Both the position numbers and the translations under genes were made by a program. Positions 7,881-14,749 of a stretch of DNA of 20,767 nt are shown one piece after another. A model generated the notes under the pieces. That model worked only from the letters and a program-made list of their open reading frames with translations, was not told the DNA's origin and searched no databases. The DNA is from Clostridia bacterium (GTDB lineage: Bacteria; Bacillota; Sulfobacillia; SLMV01): assembly GCA_003554565.1 (NCBI GenBank), contig PWGR01000040.1, positions 1-20,767 on the forward strand. The letters are read 5' to 3'. Positions within the stretch are counted from its first letter, which is position 1. Each line of letters starts with the position of its first letter.

Positions 7881-8834
7881 TTGAAGTCATACGGAATAGA
7901 CACCATCGTACACAGACAGAAGAAAGTCACGCGATTTGCCGCCATAGGCGCATTCGACGGACTGCACATTGGGCACCGGCAGCTGATCCGCGCAGCCGGG
8001 CATCACGCGAAAGAGATGGACGGCGAACTCCTGGTGGTGACGTTCTGGCCCCCACCCCAGCTGGTAATGTCCCCGGGACGGCACCCATCACTACTGCAGA
8101 CGCGACGACAGAAGGAGAGAGAGCTCTGCAGACTCGGTGTCGATGTACTAATCACCTTGCCGTTTGAGCACTCTCTGGCCCGCATGTCCCCGCGCCAGTT
8201 TGCACGCAACGTACTGGTGCAGGCCCTCCAACTGGACTGGGTATACGTTGGATTCAACTTCAAATTCGGTGATGGCGGAAAAGGAGATGTGCAGACGCTG
8301 CGAGAGCTCGGTGCCGAAATGGGATTTTCTGTGGAGGTGTTCCCGCCCGTGCGATCGGGAGGTGAGCCGATATCCAGTACGCGGATCCGGCGATTGCTGC
8401 GTACAGGTAAAGTGATACCCGTGCGGGAACTCCTCGGGCGGCGCTACCAGGTGGAGGGAGAAGTAATACGCGGTCGAGGACGGGGCAGCGAAGAAATCGG
8501 ATACCCCACCGCGAACGTAGTTGTCAATGAACGCCTGCTGCTGCCTGCCGCCGGGGTGTACTCCGGTTCGGCCGAGACAGACGGCGAGGCATATTCTGCG
8601 GTAATAAACGTGGGGGGCAGCCCCACATTCGGCAGCTGTGATTCGCCGCCGGTTGAAGTTCACCTGATTGGTTTTCAGGGCAGGTTGTACGGCAAGTCGC
8701 TGCAGCTTCATTTCCAGCGCAGACTACGTGATTTGCAGAAGTTCGAATGCCCTGGCGAGCTGGCCAGGCAGATTGAGGTAGATATACGCAGGGCAACGTC
8801 CCACGGGCCATATGAGGCGGCTGATGACGGCTGA
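7881..8834 (+). CDS. ribF: Bifunctional riboflavin kinase / FAD synthetase RibF
   Basis: RibF phosphorylates riboflavin to FMN and adenylylates FMN to FAD. The 317-residue product has the N-terminal nucleotidyltransferase with GAFDGLHIGH at 23-32, the SSTRIRRLL motif near 163-171, and the C-terminal riboflavin kinase domain with GRGRGSEEIGYPTANV near 196-211, whose PTAN binds nucleotide and metal. The start is TTG 7881, set by GGGAGGA at 7866-7872 eight bases upstream. A longer frame reaching to 7719 would lie inside truB and has no family similarity. It begins 19 bases after truB and ends the first operon. No FMN riboswitch precedes it, as expected for the housekeeping ribF copy. Confidence 0.95.
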   Translation: MKSYGIDTIVHRQKKVTRFAAIGAFDGLHIGHRQLIRAAGHHAKEMDGELLVVTFWPPPQLVMSPGRHPSLLQTRRQKERELCRLGVDVLITLPFEHSLARMSPRQFARNVLVQALQLDWVYVGFNFKFGDGGKGDVQTLRELGAEMGFSVEVFPPVRSGGEPISSTRIRRLLRTGKVIPVRELLGRRYQVEGEVIRGRGRGSEEIGYPTANVVVNERLLLPAAGVYSGSAETDGEAYSAVINVGGSPTFGSCDSPPVEVHLIGFQGRLYGKSLQLHFQRRLRDLQKFECPGELARQIEVDIRRATSHGPYEAADDG

Positions 8835-8843
8835 TGGTGATAT

Positions 8844-8872
8844 TTGCGCAGTGGATGGCTTTCTGCTAAAAT
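8844..8872 (+). promoter_or_regulatory. Promoter of rpsO-pnp
   Basis: TTGCGC at 8844-8849 and TAAAAT at 8867-8872 are 17 bases apart, with TGC directly before the -10 hexamer, the same extended -10 layout as the rimP promoter. Transcription would begin near 8879, giving a leader of roughly 110 bases before rpsO. The promoter starts just after the ribF stop codon. The relation is inferred from hexamers and position. Confidence 0.65.
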
Positions 8873-8901
8873 TGCAGTTGATGTAAGGAAGACGAGTATT
8901 T

Positions 8902-8989
8902 CGAACCGCAACTGGGTCGACCGTGCACCTCCGACGCCGACTCGGTTCGCGGCGATTCCCCGCAGGGGACCCCAAAGGAGGATAATTTT
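8902..8989 (+). promoter_or_regulatory. Structured rpsO leader, candidate S15 autoregulatory RNA
   Basis: The untranslated leader can fold: CGAACCG (8902-8908) pairs with CGGTTCG (8943-8949) enclosing a GTCG/CGAC stem (8916-8919 with 8932-8935), and TCCCC (8957-8961) pairs with GGGGA (8965-8969) right before the ribosome binding site AAAGGAGG (8974-8981). Ribosomal protein S15 represses its own mRNA through leader structures in several bacteria, using different folds in different lineages. That this leader does so is an inference from position and folding potential. Confidence 0.45.
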
Positions 8990-9262
8990 ATGTTGTCACT
9001 CGATGAGATGAGCAAGGAAGAGATCGTACAGAAGTTCCAGACGCATGAAGACGACACCGGTTCTCCTGAAGTTCAAATTGCACTGCTTTCAAAGCGCATC
9101 CTTCAGCTGACCCAGCACCTGCGCGAGCACCGAAAGGATCATCATTCGCGTCGGGGCCTGCTGAAGATGGTGGGTCAGAGGCGGAGTCTCCTCAACTACC
9201 TGCACAACAAGGACCCGGAACGCTACTACAGCCTCATTAATGAAGTGGGACTCCGTAGATGA
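8990..9262 (+). CDS. rpsO: 30S ribosomal protein S15
   Basis: S15 binds the central domain of 16S rRNA early in 30S assembly and forms an intersubunit bridge. The 90-residue product is full length and has the family core DTGSPEVQIALLSKRI near 22-37, LTQHLREHRKDHHSRRGLL near 40-58, and the RRSLLNYL segment near 64-71, which hold the rRNA-contacting His, Asp, Ser and Arg residues. The ATG has AAAGGAGG eight bases upstream, one of the best ribosome binding sites in the window. It is the first gene of a promoter-rpsO-pnp unit, an order conserved from Proteobacteria to Bacillota. Confidence 0.98.
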   Translation: MLSLDEMSKEEIVQKFQTHEDDTGSPEVQIALLSKRILQLTQHLREHRKDHHSRRGLLKMVGQRRSLLNYLHNKDPERYYSLINEVGLRR

Positions 9263-9267
9263 CGGTT

Positions 9268-9306
9268 GTGACAGGGCGAGACCGACCCGAGCACCGAAAA
9301 TGTCAC
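9268..9306 (+). other. rpsO-pnp intergenic stem, possible RNA processing site
   Basis: GTGACA (9268-9273) is complementary to TGTCAC (9301-9306), with an inner GGG/CCC pairing (9274-9276 with 9285-9287), in the 74-base gap between rpsO and pnp. In Escherichia coli this gap carries RNase III and RNase E processing sites that control pnp. Here only a modest stem without a T tract is seen, so read-through into pnp is expected. Any processing role is inference. Confidence 0.3.
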
Positions 9307-9336
9307 CAGGCAAGATTTATACCAGGAGGTGTGTGA

Positions 9337-11547
9337 TTGGCATTGCAAGAGACAAAAGAATATCGCATTGAGGTACCTGGCTCTGACCCGATAACCGTCG
9401 AGCACGGGCGGATGGCGGGTCAGGCCGACGGAGCAGTGACGGGGTATTACGGCGATACGGTTATGTTGGCTACCGCATGCGTGTCCGATGAGCCCCGGGA
9501 GGGTGTGGACTTTCTTCCATTCCGGGTTGATTACGAGGAACGGCAGTATGCCATAGGAAGAATTCCGGGTAGTTTCTTCCGGCGAGAAGGTAAACCTACC
9601 GATCAGGCCATCCTGTCCGCGCGGTTAATTGATCGGCCTTTCCGGCCCCTGTTTCCCTCCGGCTACCGCAGGGACCTGCAGGTAGTTACCACTGTACTAT
9701 CATATGACGAGGATCACTCTCCTGAGATGTGTGCAATCCTTGGGGCCTCGCTGGCGCTGAATATATCGCAGATTCCCATTCCCGAACCCATTGCCGCAGC
9801 CAAGGTGGGGCTGGTGGATGGTGCACCCAAGATAAACCCGTCGGACGAGGAGTTAGAGCAGAGCCCACTCGATCTGGTGGTGGCCGGTACGGAGGATGCC
9901 ATCGTCATGGTGGAGGCCTCGGCGGCGGAAGCCAGCGAAGATGCGGTTCTTGAGGCGATACTCGCCGGCCATGAGGCCATCAAGAAGATGGTGCAGCAGC
10001 AGAACGACATCATTGCCGAGGTAGGCAAGCCGAAAGAGGAATTCGAGGAAGAATCGCCTCCAGAGATCCTGGAGCAGACGGTGCGCGATATGGCTACCGA
10101 CCGGTTGCGCGAGGCCCTGCGCATAGGTGATAAGGAAGAACGAAGAACCGCCCGCAAGACCGTACGGACCGAGGTACAGGAGAAACTTGCGGAGGAATTT
10201 CCCGAGCAGGAGGGGGAAATAGACTCAGTCCTCGATGAAATCGAAAAGACGCAGATGCGTGACCGCATCGTACGCGAAGGAGTGCGCCCGGACGGCCGGG
10301 AACCGAATGAGATCCGCCCGATTACATGCGAGGTCGGCGTTTTACCGCGCGTGCACGGCAGCGGACTTTTCACCCGCGGCGAGACGCAAGTCCTTACCGT
10401 GGCTGCCCTGGGATCGGTGGGCGATCGACAGCTGATCGACAGCCTGGGGGCGGATGAGGAGCTGAAGCGTTACCTCCATCATTACAACTTCCCGCCGTAC
10501 AGCACCGGCGAGACGCGACCGCTGTTTGCTCCCGGCCGCCGCGAGATCGGTCACGGCATACTGGCGGAGAAGGCCCTGCGGCCCGTGCTTCCTGATGAAG
10601 ACGAGTTTCCCTATACCCTGCGGCTGGTATCGGAAGTCCTGTCATCCAACGGTTCGTCGTCCATGGCCAGCGTGTGCGGCAGCAGCCTCGCGCTCATGGA
10701 CGCAGGTGTACAGATAACCAGACCAGTAGCCGGCGTTGCCATGGGGCTGATCAAGGAAGACACCGGCGTCATGGTGCTCTCGGACATCCTGGGCCTGGAA
10801 GATCATCTGGGCGACATGGACTTCAAGGTGGCCGGTACGCGCGAGGGAATAACCGTGATTCAGATGGACATCAAGATTTCCGGCGTGGATCGGGCTGTTC
10901 TGAGCGAGGCGCTCGAGCGCGCCCACACGGCACGCATGTTCATCCTGGACAAAATGTACGAGGCTATTCCGGAGCCCAGGGCGGAGCTGTCCCGTCTCGC
11001 GCCCCGCATAATCAGCCTGAAGGTGGACCCGAGCAAGATCCGCCACATAATCGGTCCCGGTGGCAAGACCATCAATAGCATGATCGATGAACTGGGAGTT
11101 GACATCGATGTGCAGGATGATGGTACTGTCTTTATCGCCTCCGAGGATGGCGAATCGGGCCAGGCGGCGCAGGAGCGCATAGAGCGACTGACCGCCGAGG
11201 CCGAAGTGGGCAAGATATACAAGGGAGAGGTCAAGCGCATCGTCGACAAACTCGGGGCGTTTGTGGAAATTTTGCCCAACCAGGACGGTCTCGTGCACAT
11301 ATCCGAACTGGATTCCAAGTTTGTGGACAAAGTAGAATCGGTGGTTTCAGTCGGTGACGAAGTCATGGTGAAGCTTACTGAGGTAGATGACCTGGGCCGC
11401 CTGAACCTGTCGCGCCAGGCTGTGATTGAGGAGATGGGCCGGGAAGAAGTGGATTCTAAGGAGAACCGCAACCCCGGTAAATCGGACAGCGGAAACGATA
11501 AACGCAGCCGAGGGCGCGGAGGCGGAAGAGGCAAGAGGAATCGATGA
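9337..11547 (+). CDS. pnp: Polyribonucleotide nucleotidyltransferase (PNPase)
   Basis: PNPase is a trimeric 3'-5' phosphorolytic exoribonuclease that also adds heteropolymeric tails, and it is central to mRNA decay. The 736-residue protein has RNase PH domain 1 (about 1-145, with FRREGKPTDQAILSARLIDRP), an all-helical linker (about 150-310), RNase PH domain 2 (about 315-545, with HGSGLFTRGETQVL and the catalytic Asp pair in LGDMDFKVAGT), a KH domain with IGPGGK near 572-577, and an S1 domain (about 625-690). The tail ends in an Arg-Gly-rich stretch. The start is TTG 9337, fixed by AGGAGGT at 9324-9330 six bases upstream. Confidence 0.97.
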   Translation: MALQETKEYRIEVPGSDPITVEHGRMAGQADGAVTGYYGDTVMLATACVSDEPREGVDFLPFRVDYEERQYAIGRIPGSFFRREGKPTDQAILSARLIDRPFRPLFPSGYRRDLQVVTTVLSYDEDHSPEMCAILGASLALNISQIPIPEPIAAAKVGLVDGAPKINPSDEELEQSPLDLVVAGTEDAIVMVEASAAEASEDAVLEAILAGHEAIKKMVQQQNDIIAEVGKPKEEFEEESPPEILEQTVRDMATDRLREALRIGDKEERRTARKTVRTEVQEKLAEEFPEQEGEIDSVLDEIEKTQMRDRIVREGVRPDGREPNEIRPITCEVGVLPRVHGSGLFTRGETQVLTVAALGSVGDRQLIDSLGADEELKRYLHHYNFPPYSTGETRPLFAPGRREIGHGILAEKALRPVLPDEDEFPYTLRLVSEVLSSNGSSSMASVCGSSLALMDAGVQITRPVAGVAMGLIKEDTGVMVLSDILGLEDHLGDMDFKVAGTREGITVIQMDIKISGVDRAVLSEALERAHTARMFILDKMYEAIPEPRAELSRLAPRIISLKVDPSKIRHIIGPGGKTINSMIDELGVDIDVQDDGTVFIASEDGESGQAAQERIERLTAEAEVGKIYKGEVKRIVDKLGAFVEILPNQDGLVHISELDSKFVDKVESVVSVGDEVMVKLTEVDDLGRLNLSRQAVIEEMGREEVDSKENRNPGKSDSGNDKRSRGRGGGRGKRNR

Positions 11548-11571
11548 CAAGTGAACGGCGGCCGGAACAGG

Positions 11572-11614
11572 GATCCCCGCTGCGGCTGCGACGGGGATCG
11601 ACCATTCCCGGTCG
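11572..11614 (+). other. Two adjacent hairpins downstream of pnp
   Basis: GATCCCCG (11572-11579) pairs perfectly with CGGGGATC (11592-11599), and the next bases form CGACC/GGTCG (11599-11603 with 11610-11614). They lie between the pnp stop codon and the Spo0E-like gene. No T tract follows, so they are unlikely to be an efficient intrinsic terminator. They could stabilise the 3' end of pnp mRNA or partially separate the expression of the next gene. Confidence 0.4.
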
Positions 11615-11635
11615 CCCGGAAAAAAGTGAGCGTCA

Positions 11636-11836
11636 GTGAAAGCATATGAGTGCTACGCCAGGGCTCTTTTCGACAGAATCGAGCGTCTGCGCACTGAGCT
11701 TTACCGGATGGCAGACGATGATAAAGACCTGATCTTTACAAGCGAAATGCAGAAGAAAAGCCAGGAGCTGGATGCCCTGGTGTGCCGGTACATACGCAGA
11801 TACTGCTACAGTGAGGATATCTCCTGCAGCGGATGA
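11636..11836 (+). CDS. Spo0E-like aspartyl-phosphate phosphatase (small protein)
   Basis: The 66-residue product has the pattern of Spo0E-family proteins: a two-helix hairpin with an amphipathic first helix (about 8-25, RALFDRIERLRTELYRMA), a turn, and a second helix with the family signature SQELD at 42-46 followed by ALVCRYIRRY. Spo0E, YisI and YnzD of Bacillus dephosphorylate the sporulation regulator Spo0A~P; the Ser and Asp of this motif are typical of the catalytic region. The C-terminus is Cys-rich (Cys 50, 57, 64). The GTG start at 11636 has only a weak AGTGAG site. It follows pnp by 88 bases and is followed by a strong terminator. Which response regulator it acts on cannot be told. 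Confidence 0.75.
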   Translation: MKAYECYARALFDRIERLRTELYRMADDDKDLIFTSEMQKKSQELDALVCRYIRRYCYSEDISCSG

Positions 11837-11868
11837 TCGCCAGCTCATTTACGCATCAAACTGGGGTG

Positions 11869-11895
11869 TGCCACCGGGTGAGCGGTGGCATTTTT
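11869..11895 (+). terminator. Intrinsic terminator after the Spo0E-like gene
   Basis: TGCCACCG (11869-11876) pairs perfectly with CGGTGGCA (11883-11890) around the loop GGTGAG, and five T residues follow directly (11891-11895). It lies 33 bases after the stop codon of the Spo0E-like gene and about 95 bases before the ymxH-like start. It probably ends the rpsO-pnp-spo0E-like transcript. Confidence 0.85.
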
Positions 11896-11922
11896 CTGGC
11901 GACTTACTGCAGCACGTGCAGG

Positions 11923-11951
11923 TTCATGACCAGCTCGCCCCACCATATATT
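11923..11951 (+). promoter_or_regulatory. Candidate promoter of the ymxH-like gene, possibly sigma-E type
   Basis: Downstream of the terminator, CATATATT (11944-11951) resembles the CATA-rich -10 element of sporulation sigma-E promoters. TTCATGA (11923-11929) sits 14 bases before it, which is the spacing expected for sigma-E. Read as sigma-A, the -10 would be TATATT (11946-11951) with a poor TTCATG -35 at 17 bases. The position between a terminator and a sporulation-linked gene supports a promoter; the sigma factor is inference. Confidence 0.35.
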
Positions 11952-11988
11952 TATAGGGGAGCGCCGGATCAGGCGGGGAGGTGAAGCT

Positions 11989-12240
11989 TTGCGCTGGTCG
12001 GAGATCGGAGCACGTGAAATAATTGATGTTTACAACGGAGCCAGGCTGGGGCGGCTCGATCGAGCAGACATGGTTATCGATCCGGAGACAGGTCAGATAG
12101 AGGAACTGGTCGTGGCTGCGTCAAGTCCACTCGGAGGTTTCGGACGGGGTGCTGAGGCCCGGATTCCATGGAGTGCAGTACAGCAGGTAGGGCCCCAGAT
12201 AGTGCTGGTGGAATTAAAGAACCCCACCCAGCGCGATTGA
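11989..12240 (+). CDS. ymxH: YlmC/YmxH family sporulation protein (PRC-barrel)
   Basis: The 83-residue product matches the YlmC/YmxH family of small PRC-barrel proteins found in endospore formers. It has an N-terminal RWSEIGAREIIDVYNGARLGRLDRADMVID-type segment (about 2-31), a TGQIEELVV strand and the C-terminal RIPWSAVQQVGPQIVLVEL strand pair. The start is TTG 11989, set by GGGGAGGTGA (11975-11984) just upstream. An upstream in-frame extension to 11833 would run through the intrinsic terminator and is rejected. The family's molecular function is not established. In B. subtilis ymxH lies between the protease gene mlpA and the dipicolinate genes. Here both neighbours are replaced by the Spo0E-like and YflT-like genes. 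Confidence 0.85.
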   Translation: MRWSEIGAREIIDVYNGARLGRLDRADMVIDPETGQIEELVVAASSPLGGFGRGAEARIPWSAVQQVGPQIVLVELKNPTQRD

Positions 12241-12332
12241 GCCCCGGTGGGCCCATTCCTCGCGGCGGTATATCGCGATGTGGCCCTGGTGACACTAAAG
12301 GTGATCCACAACGCACGCAAGGAGGGTCACCT

Positions 12333-12824
12333 TTGGCCGAAAGAACCGTAGTGGGTATTTTTCAATCCATGGACGATGCAGAAGAGGCTGTGCAGTCCTT
12401 GAGATCACTGGGCTGGGACCGCAATATCTCAATCCTGGCTCGCGAGGAAGACGGGCGACGAACTGAAGGAGGGATGCAGGGTCGGCGCGATGCCGGGGAA
12501 CAGGACCTGAGTGAAGGTGTGGCCACCGGAGGAGCACTGGGCGGTCTCGCCGGTCTCGCCGCCAGTGCGGGGCTCATGACCATTCCCGGAGTCGGGCCGG
12601 TACTTGCTGCAGGCCCCATCGCCACCACCCTCACCGGGGTGGTGACCGGCGGCCTGGCGGGAGGGCTGATAGACTACGGCATCCCGCGCGAGGAAGGCCA
12701 GCGCTATGAAGAGGAAGTGCGCCGGGGGCGGATTCTCGCCATGGTGCGCACCGACGATCAACGAGATTCTGATGCGGAACGTATTCTGCGAGAAAACGGG
12801 GCCGAGGCAGTGAAGACCCACTGA
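12333..12824 (+). CDS. General stress protein, YflT/GSP17M-like (glycine-rich hydrophobic domain)
   Basis: The 163-residue protein begins with a ferredoxin-like half domain (ERTVVGIFQSMDDAEEAVQSL, residues 3-23, then SILAREE), followed by a long Gly/Ala-rich hydrophobic stretch at about 62-113 that looks like a glycine-zipper membrane or aggregation segment. It ends with a second strand pair (GRILAMVRTDD) and an ILRENGAEAV helix. This layout is that of the heat-induced stress protein YflT / general stress protein 17M family, whose molecular role is unknown. The start is TTG 12333, with AAGGAGGG at 12319-12326 six bases upstream; a longer frame from 12168 overlaps ymxH and is rejected. The gap from ymxH is 92 bases. 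GGTGAC (12288-12293) is complementary to GTCACC (12326-12331) next to the ribosome binding site. Confidence 0.75.
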   Translation: MAERTVVGIFQSMDDAEEAVQSLRSLGWDRNISILAREEDGRRTEGGMQGRRDAGEQDLSEGVATGGALGGLAGLAASAGLMTIPGVGPVLAAGPIATTLTGVVTGGLAGGLIDYGIPREEGQRYEEEVRRGRILAMVRTDDQRDSDAERILRENGAEAVKTH

Positions 12825-12837
12825 GTATGGCGCTGAG

Positions 12838-12878
12838 GATGATCGGGAATCGGGGCAGACGCATGATTCCCGATCATC
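12838..12878. terminator. Strong 14-bp perfect hairpin between the stress protein gene and rnj
   Basis: GATGATCGGGAATC (12838-12851) is the exact reverse complement of GATTCCCGATCATC (12865-12878), with a 13-base loop. It starts 13 bases after the stop codon of the YflT-like gene and precedes the rnj promoter. The downstream sequence TCTTCCCC is a poor T tract, so termination may be inefficient or factor dependent. It most likely marks the end of the ymxH-stress protein transcript. The rest of the 171-base gap holds the rnj promoter and an A+T-rich leader. Confidence 0.6.
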
Positions 12879-12910
12879 TCTTCCCCTCGAACTCCCCTCA
12901 CCGAACGCAC

Positions 12911-12938
12911 TTGTTTTCCGCATCTGTGACGATATAAT
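12911..12938 (+). promoter_or_regulatory. Sigma-A type promoter of rnj
   Basis: TTGTTT (12911-12916) and a consensus TATAAT (12933-12938) are 16 bases apart, in an A+T-richer patch of this otherwise GC-rich window. Transcription would begin near 12945, about 50 bases before the rnj start codon. It likely drives rnj, tepA, ylzJ, uppP and perhaps ftsK, which follow with small gaps. Confidence 0.72.
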
Positions 12939-12995
12939 GATATACAAATTCTTCTACCGTATTCTAATTCATTACCTGATTCGGGAGGTGGCGGT

Positions 12996-14678
12996 TTGAC
13001 TGAACAAGACAACGTCAGAACGGACGAAACCGTCCGCCTGGTTCCGTTGGGCGGAATGGGAGAAATCGGCAAGAACATGACTGTATGGGAGTGCGATGAC
13101 GACGCTATCGTGGTGGACACGGGTCTGGCCTTCCCCGAGGATGAGATGCTGGGGGTAGATATCGTCATTCCGGATATCGAGTATCTTATTTCCATCCGGG
13201 ACAAGGTGTCGGCCATAGTCTTGACCCACGGCCACGAGGATCACATAGGTGCTCTGCCCTATGTGATGCAGGAAATGACGGTACCGGTCTACGGACCGGG
13301 GCTGGCCATGGGTCTTGCCAAACAGAAGCTGGAAGAAGTGGGGCTGCGCCTGCCGATGGGTTCAAAGCGGGTACGCCCGGGCGATGTCGTGACAACGGAC
13401 AGGTTTGAAGTGGAATTTTTCCGCGTCAACCACAGTATAGCAGATGCCATGGGTCTGGCAGTCCGGACCCCTGTGGGTCTAATGGTTCATTCGGGAGACT
13501 TCAAGTTCGATCACACCCCGATAGACGGTCAGGTTACAGATTTTGCTACCCTGGCGCGGTTGGGGAGTGAAGGCGTGCGCTGTCTGATCTGCGACAGCAC
13601 AAACGCAGAGAAACGAGGATACACCGGGAGTGAACGCCTGGTGGGAGAGCGACTCCGGGATATATTCCGGGCAGCCGAAGCGCGGATACTGTTCACCACA
13701 TTTGCGTCGAATGTGCCGCGGATGCAGCAGGTGATCGATGTCTCTGATCGTTACGGACGCAAAGTGTGCATAGTGGGGCGGAGCATGGAGAACAGCTTCG
13801 AGGTCTCACTTGACATGGGTTACCTGGATGTGCCGGACGGCATCATGATTGACACTGAGGAGATGAAGAGATACGAGCCGCACGAGGTGACTCTGATGAT
13901 CACCGGGAGTCAGGGCGAACCTATGAGTGCGCTGACCCGCATGTCGCTGGAACAGGACCGGCGCCTCAACATCTGGCCCGGTGACACCGTAATCATCGCG
14001 GCCAACCCCGTGCCGGGCAATGAGAAACTGGTATACCGTACGGTGGACAACCTCTCACGCCTGGGAGCTACGGTAATCTATGGAGCGGACTACGGTGTGC
14101 ACGTCTCCGGACATGCCAGCCGTGAAGAGCTCAAGCTGCTGATGAACCTGACGCGACCCGATTCGGCAATTCCCATCCACGGCGAGTACCGCCACATGAA
14201 GGCGTTTCACGACCTCGCCCGTTCTATCGGGCAGCCCGAGGACGGAATATTCCTGATCGACAATGGCGAGGTGGTGGAGTTCACCCGGAACGCGGCCTAC
14301 AGGACGGATCCGATACCGGCCAGCGGTGTGCTGGTGGACGGTCTGGGAGTCGGTGATGTGGGCAATGTAGTTCTCAGCGACCGGGAGCGCCTCTCGCAGG
14401 ACGGCATCATCATCGTGGTGGTGTCCATAGATGGAGATACAGGCACCATACTCTCCGGCCCGGAAATCCTGTCCCGCGGGTTTGTGTACGTGCGCGAGTC
14501 GGAGGATCTGCTGAATGAAGCCAGGGAGAGAGTTGCATCTTACCTAAAGCCCGCAGCATCCCGGGGGGTCACCGACCGCGGCAAGCTGAAGAAGAGAATT
14601 CGCGACTCGCTGGGAAGCTATATCTACGAGAGGCTGCACCGCCGGCCGATGATACTGCCCATAATAATGGATGTCTGA
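12996..14678 (+). CDS. rnj: Ribonuclease J (metallo-beta-lactamase / beta-CASP family)
   Basis: RNase J is a 5'-3' exo- and endoribonuclease for mRNA decay and rRNA maturation. The 560-residue product has the metallo-beta-lactamase fold with LGGMGEIGKNM near the N-terminus and the zinc motif HGHEDH at 78-83. Further zinc-ligand regions are VNHSIADAMGLAV and HSGDFKFD, followed by the beta-CASP insert with TFASNVPRMQQ and TGSQGEP, and then HVSGHASREELK and PIHGEYRHMKA. A C-terminal domain follows. The start is TTG 12996, with GGGAGGTG at 12983-12990 upstream. Only one RNase J is in this window; by position next to tepA and ftsK it corresponds to the rnjB locus of B. subtilis, but J1 and J2 cannot be told apart here. 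Confidence 0.95.
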   Translation: MTEQDNVRTDETVRLVPLGGMGEIGKNMTVWECDDDAIVVDTGLAFPEDEMLGVDIVIPDIEYLISIRDKVSAIVLTHGHEDHIGALPYVMQEMTVPVYGPGLAMGLAKQKLEEVGLRLPMGSKRVRPGDVVTTDRFEVEFFRVNHSIADAMGLAVRTPVGLMVHSGDFKFDHTPIDGQVTDFATLARLGSEGVRCLICDSTNAEKRGYTGSERLVGERLRDIFRAAEARILFTTFASNVPRMQQVIDVSDRYGRKVCIVGRSMENSFEVSLDMGYLDVPDGIMIDTEEMKRYEPHEVTLMITGSQGEPMSALTRMSLEQDRRLNIWPGDTVIIAANPVPGNEKLVYRTVDNLSRLGATVIYGADYGVHVSGHASREELKLLMNLTRPDSAIPIHGEYRHMKAFHDLARSIGQPEDGIFLIDNGEVVEFTRNAAYRTDPIPASGVLVDGLGVGDVGNVVLSDRERLSQDGIIIVVVSIDGDTGTILSGPEILSRGFVYVRESEDLLNEARERVASYLKPAASRGVTDRGKLKKRIRDSLGSYIYERLHRRPMILPIIMDV

Positions 14679-14698
14679 AAACATCGATGCATGACTGA

Positions 14699-14745
14699 CT
14701 CACCTGCCTCCTATACTAGGACTGAAACACGAGGGGGCAGGTGAG
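14699..14745 (+). promoter_or_regulatory. Hairpin that pairs with the ribosome binding site of tepA
   Basis: CTCACCTGCC (14699-14708) is the exact reverse complement of GGCAGGTGAG (14736-14745), and the stem can continue inward for four more pairs, one of them T-G, to 14712/14732. The 19-base loop is 14713-14731. The right arm contains AGGTGA, the Shine-Dalgarno site for the TTG start at 14750, so folding would hide it. There is no T tract, so a terminator for rnj is less likely. A TATACT hexamer (14712-14717) lies at the left-arm/loop junction, but no good -35 accompanies it. Confidence 0.6.
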
Positions 14746-14749
14746 AGAA

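Noticed and set aside
9714..10373. 219-residue minus-strand open frame inside pnp
   Set aside because: Ser/Arg-rich antisense translation typical of GC-rich coding sequence; the plus strand encodes intact PNPase.
11833..11988. N-terminal extension of the ymxH-like frame
   Set aside because: It would run through the intrinsic terminator at 11869-11895 and has no family match; the TTG at 11989 has a GGGGAGGTGA site.
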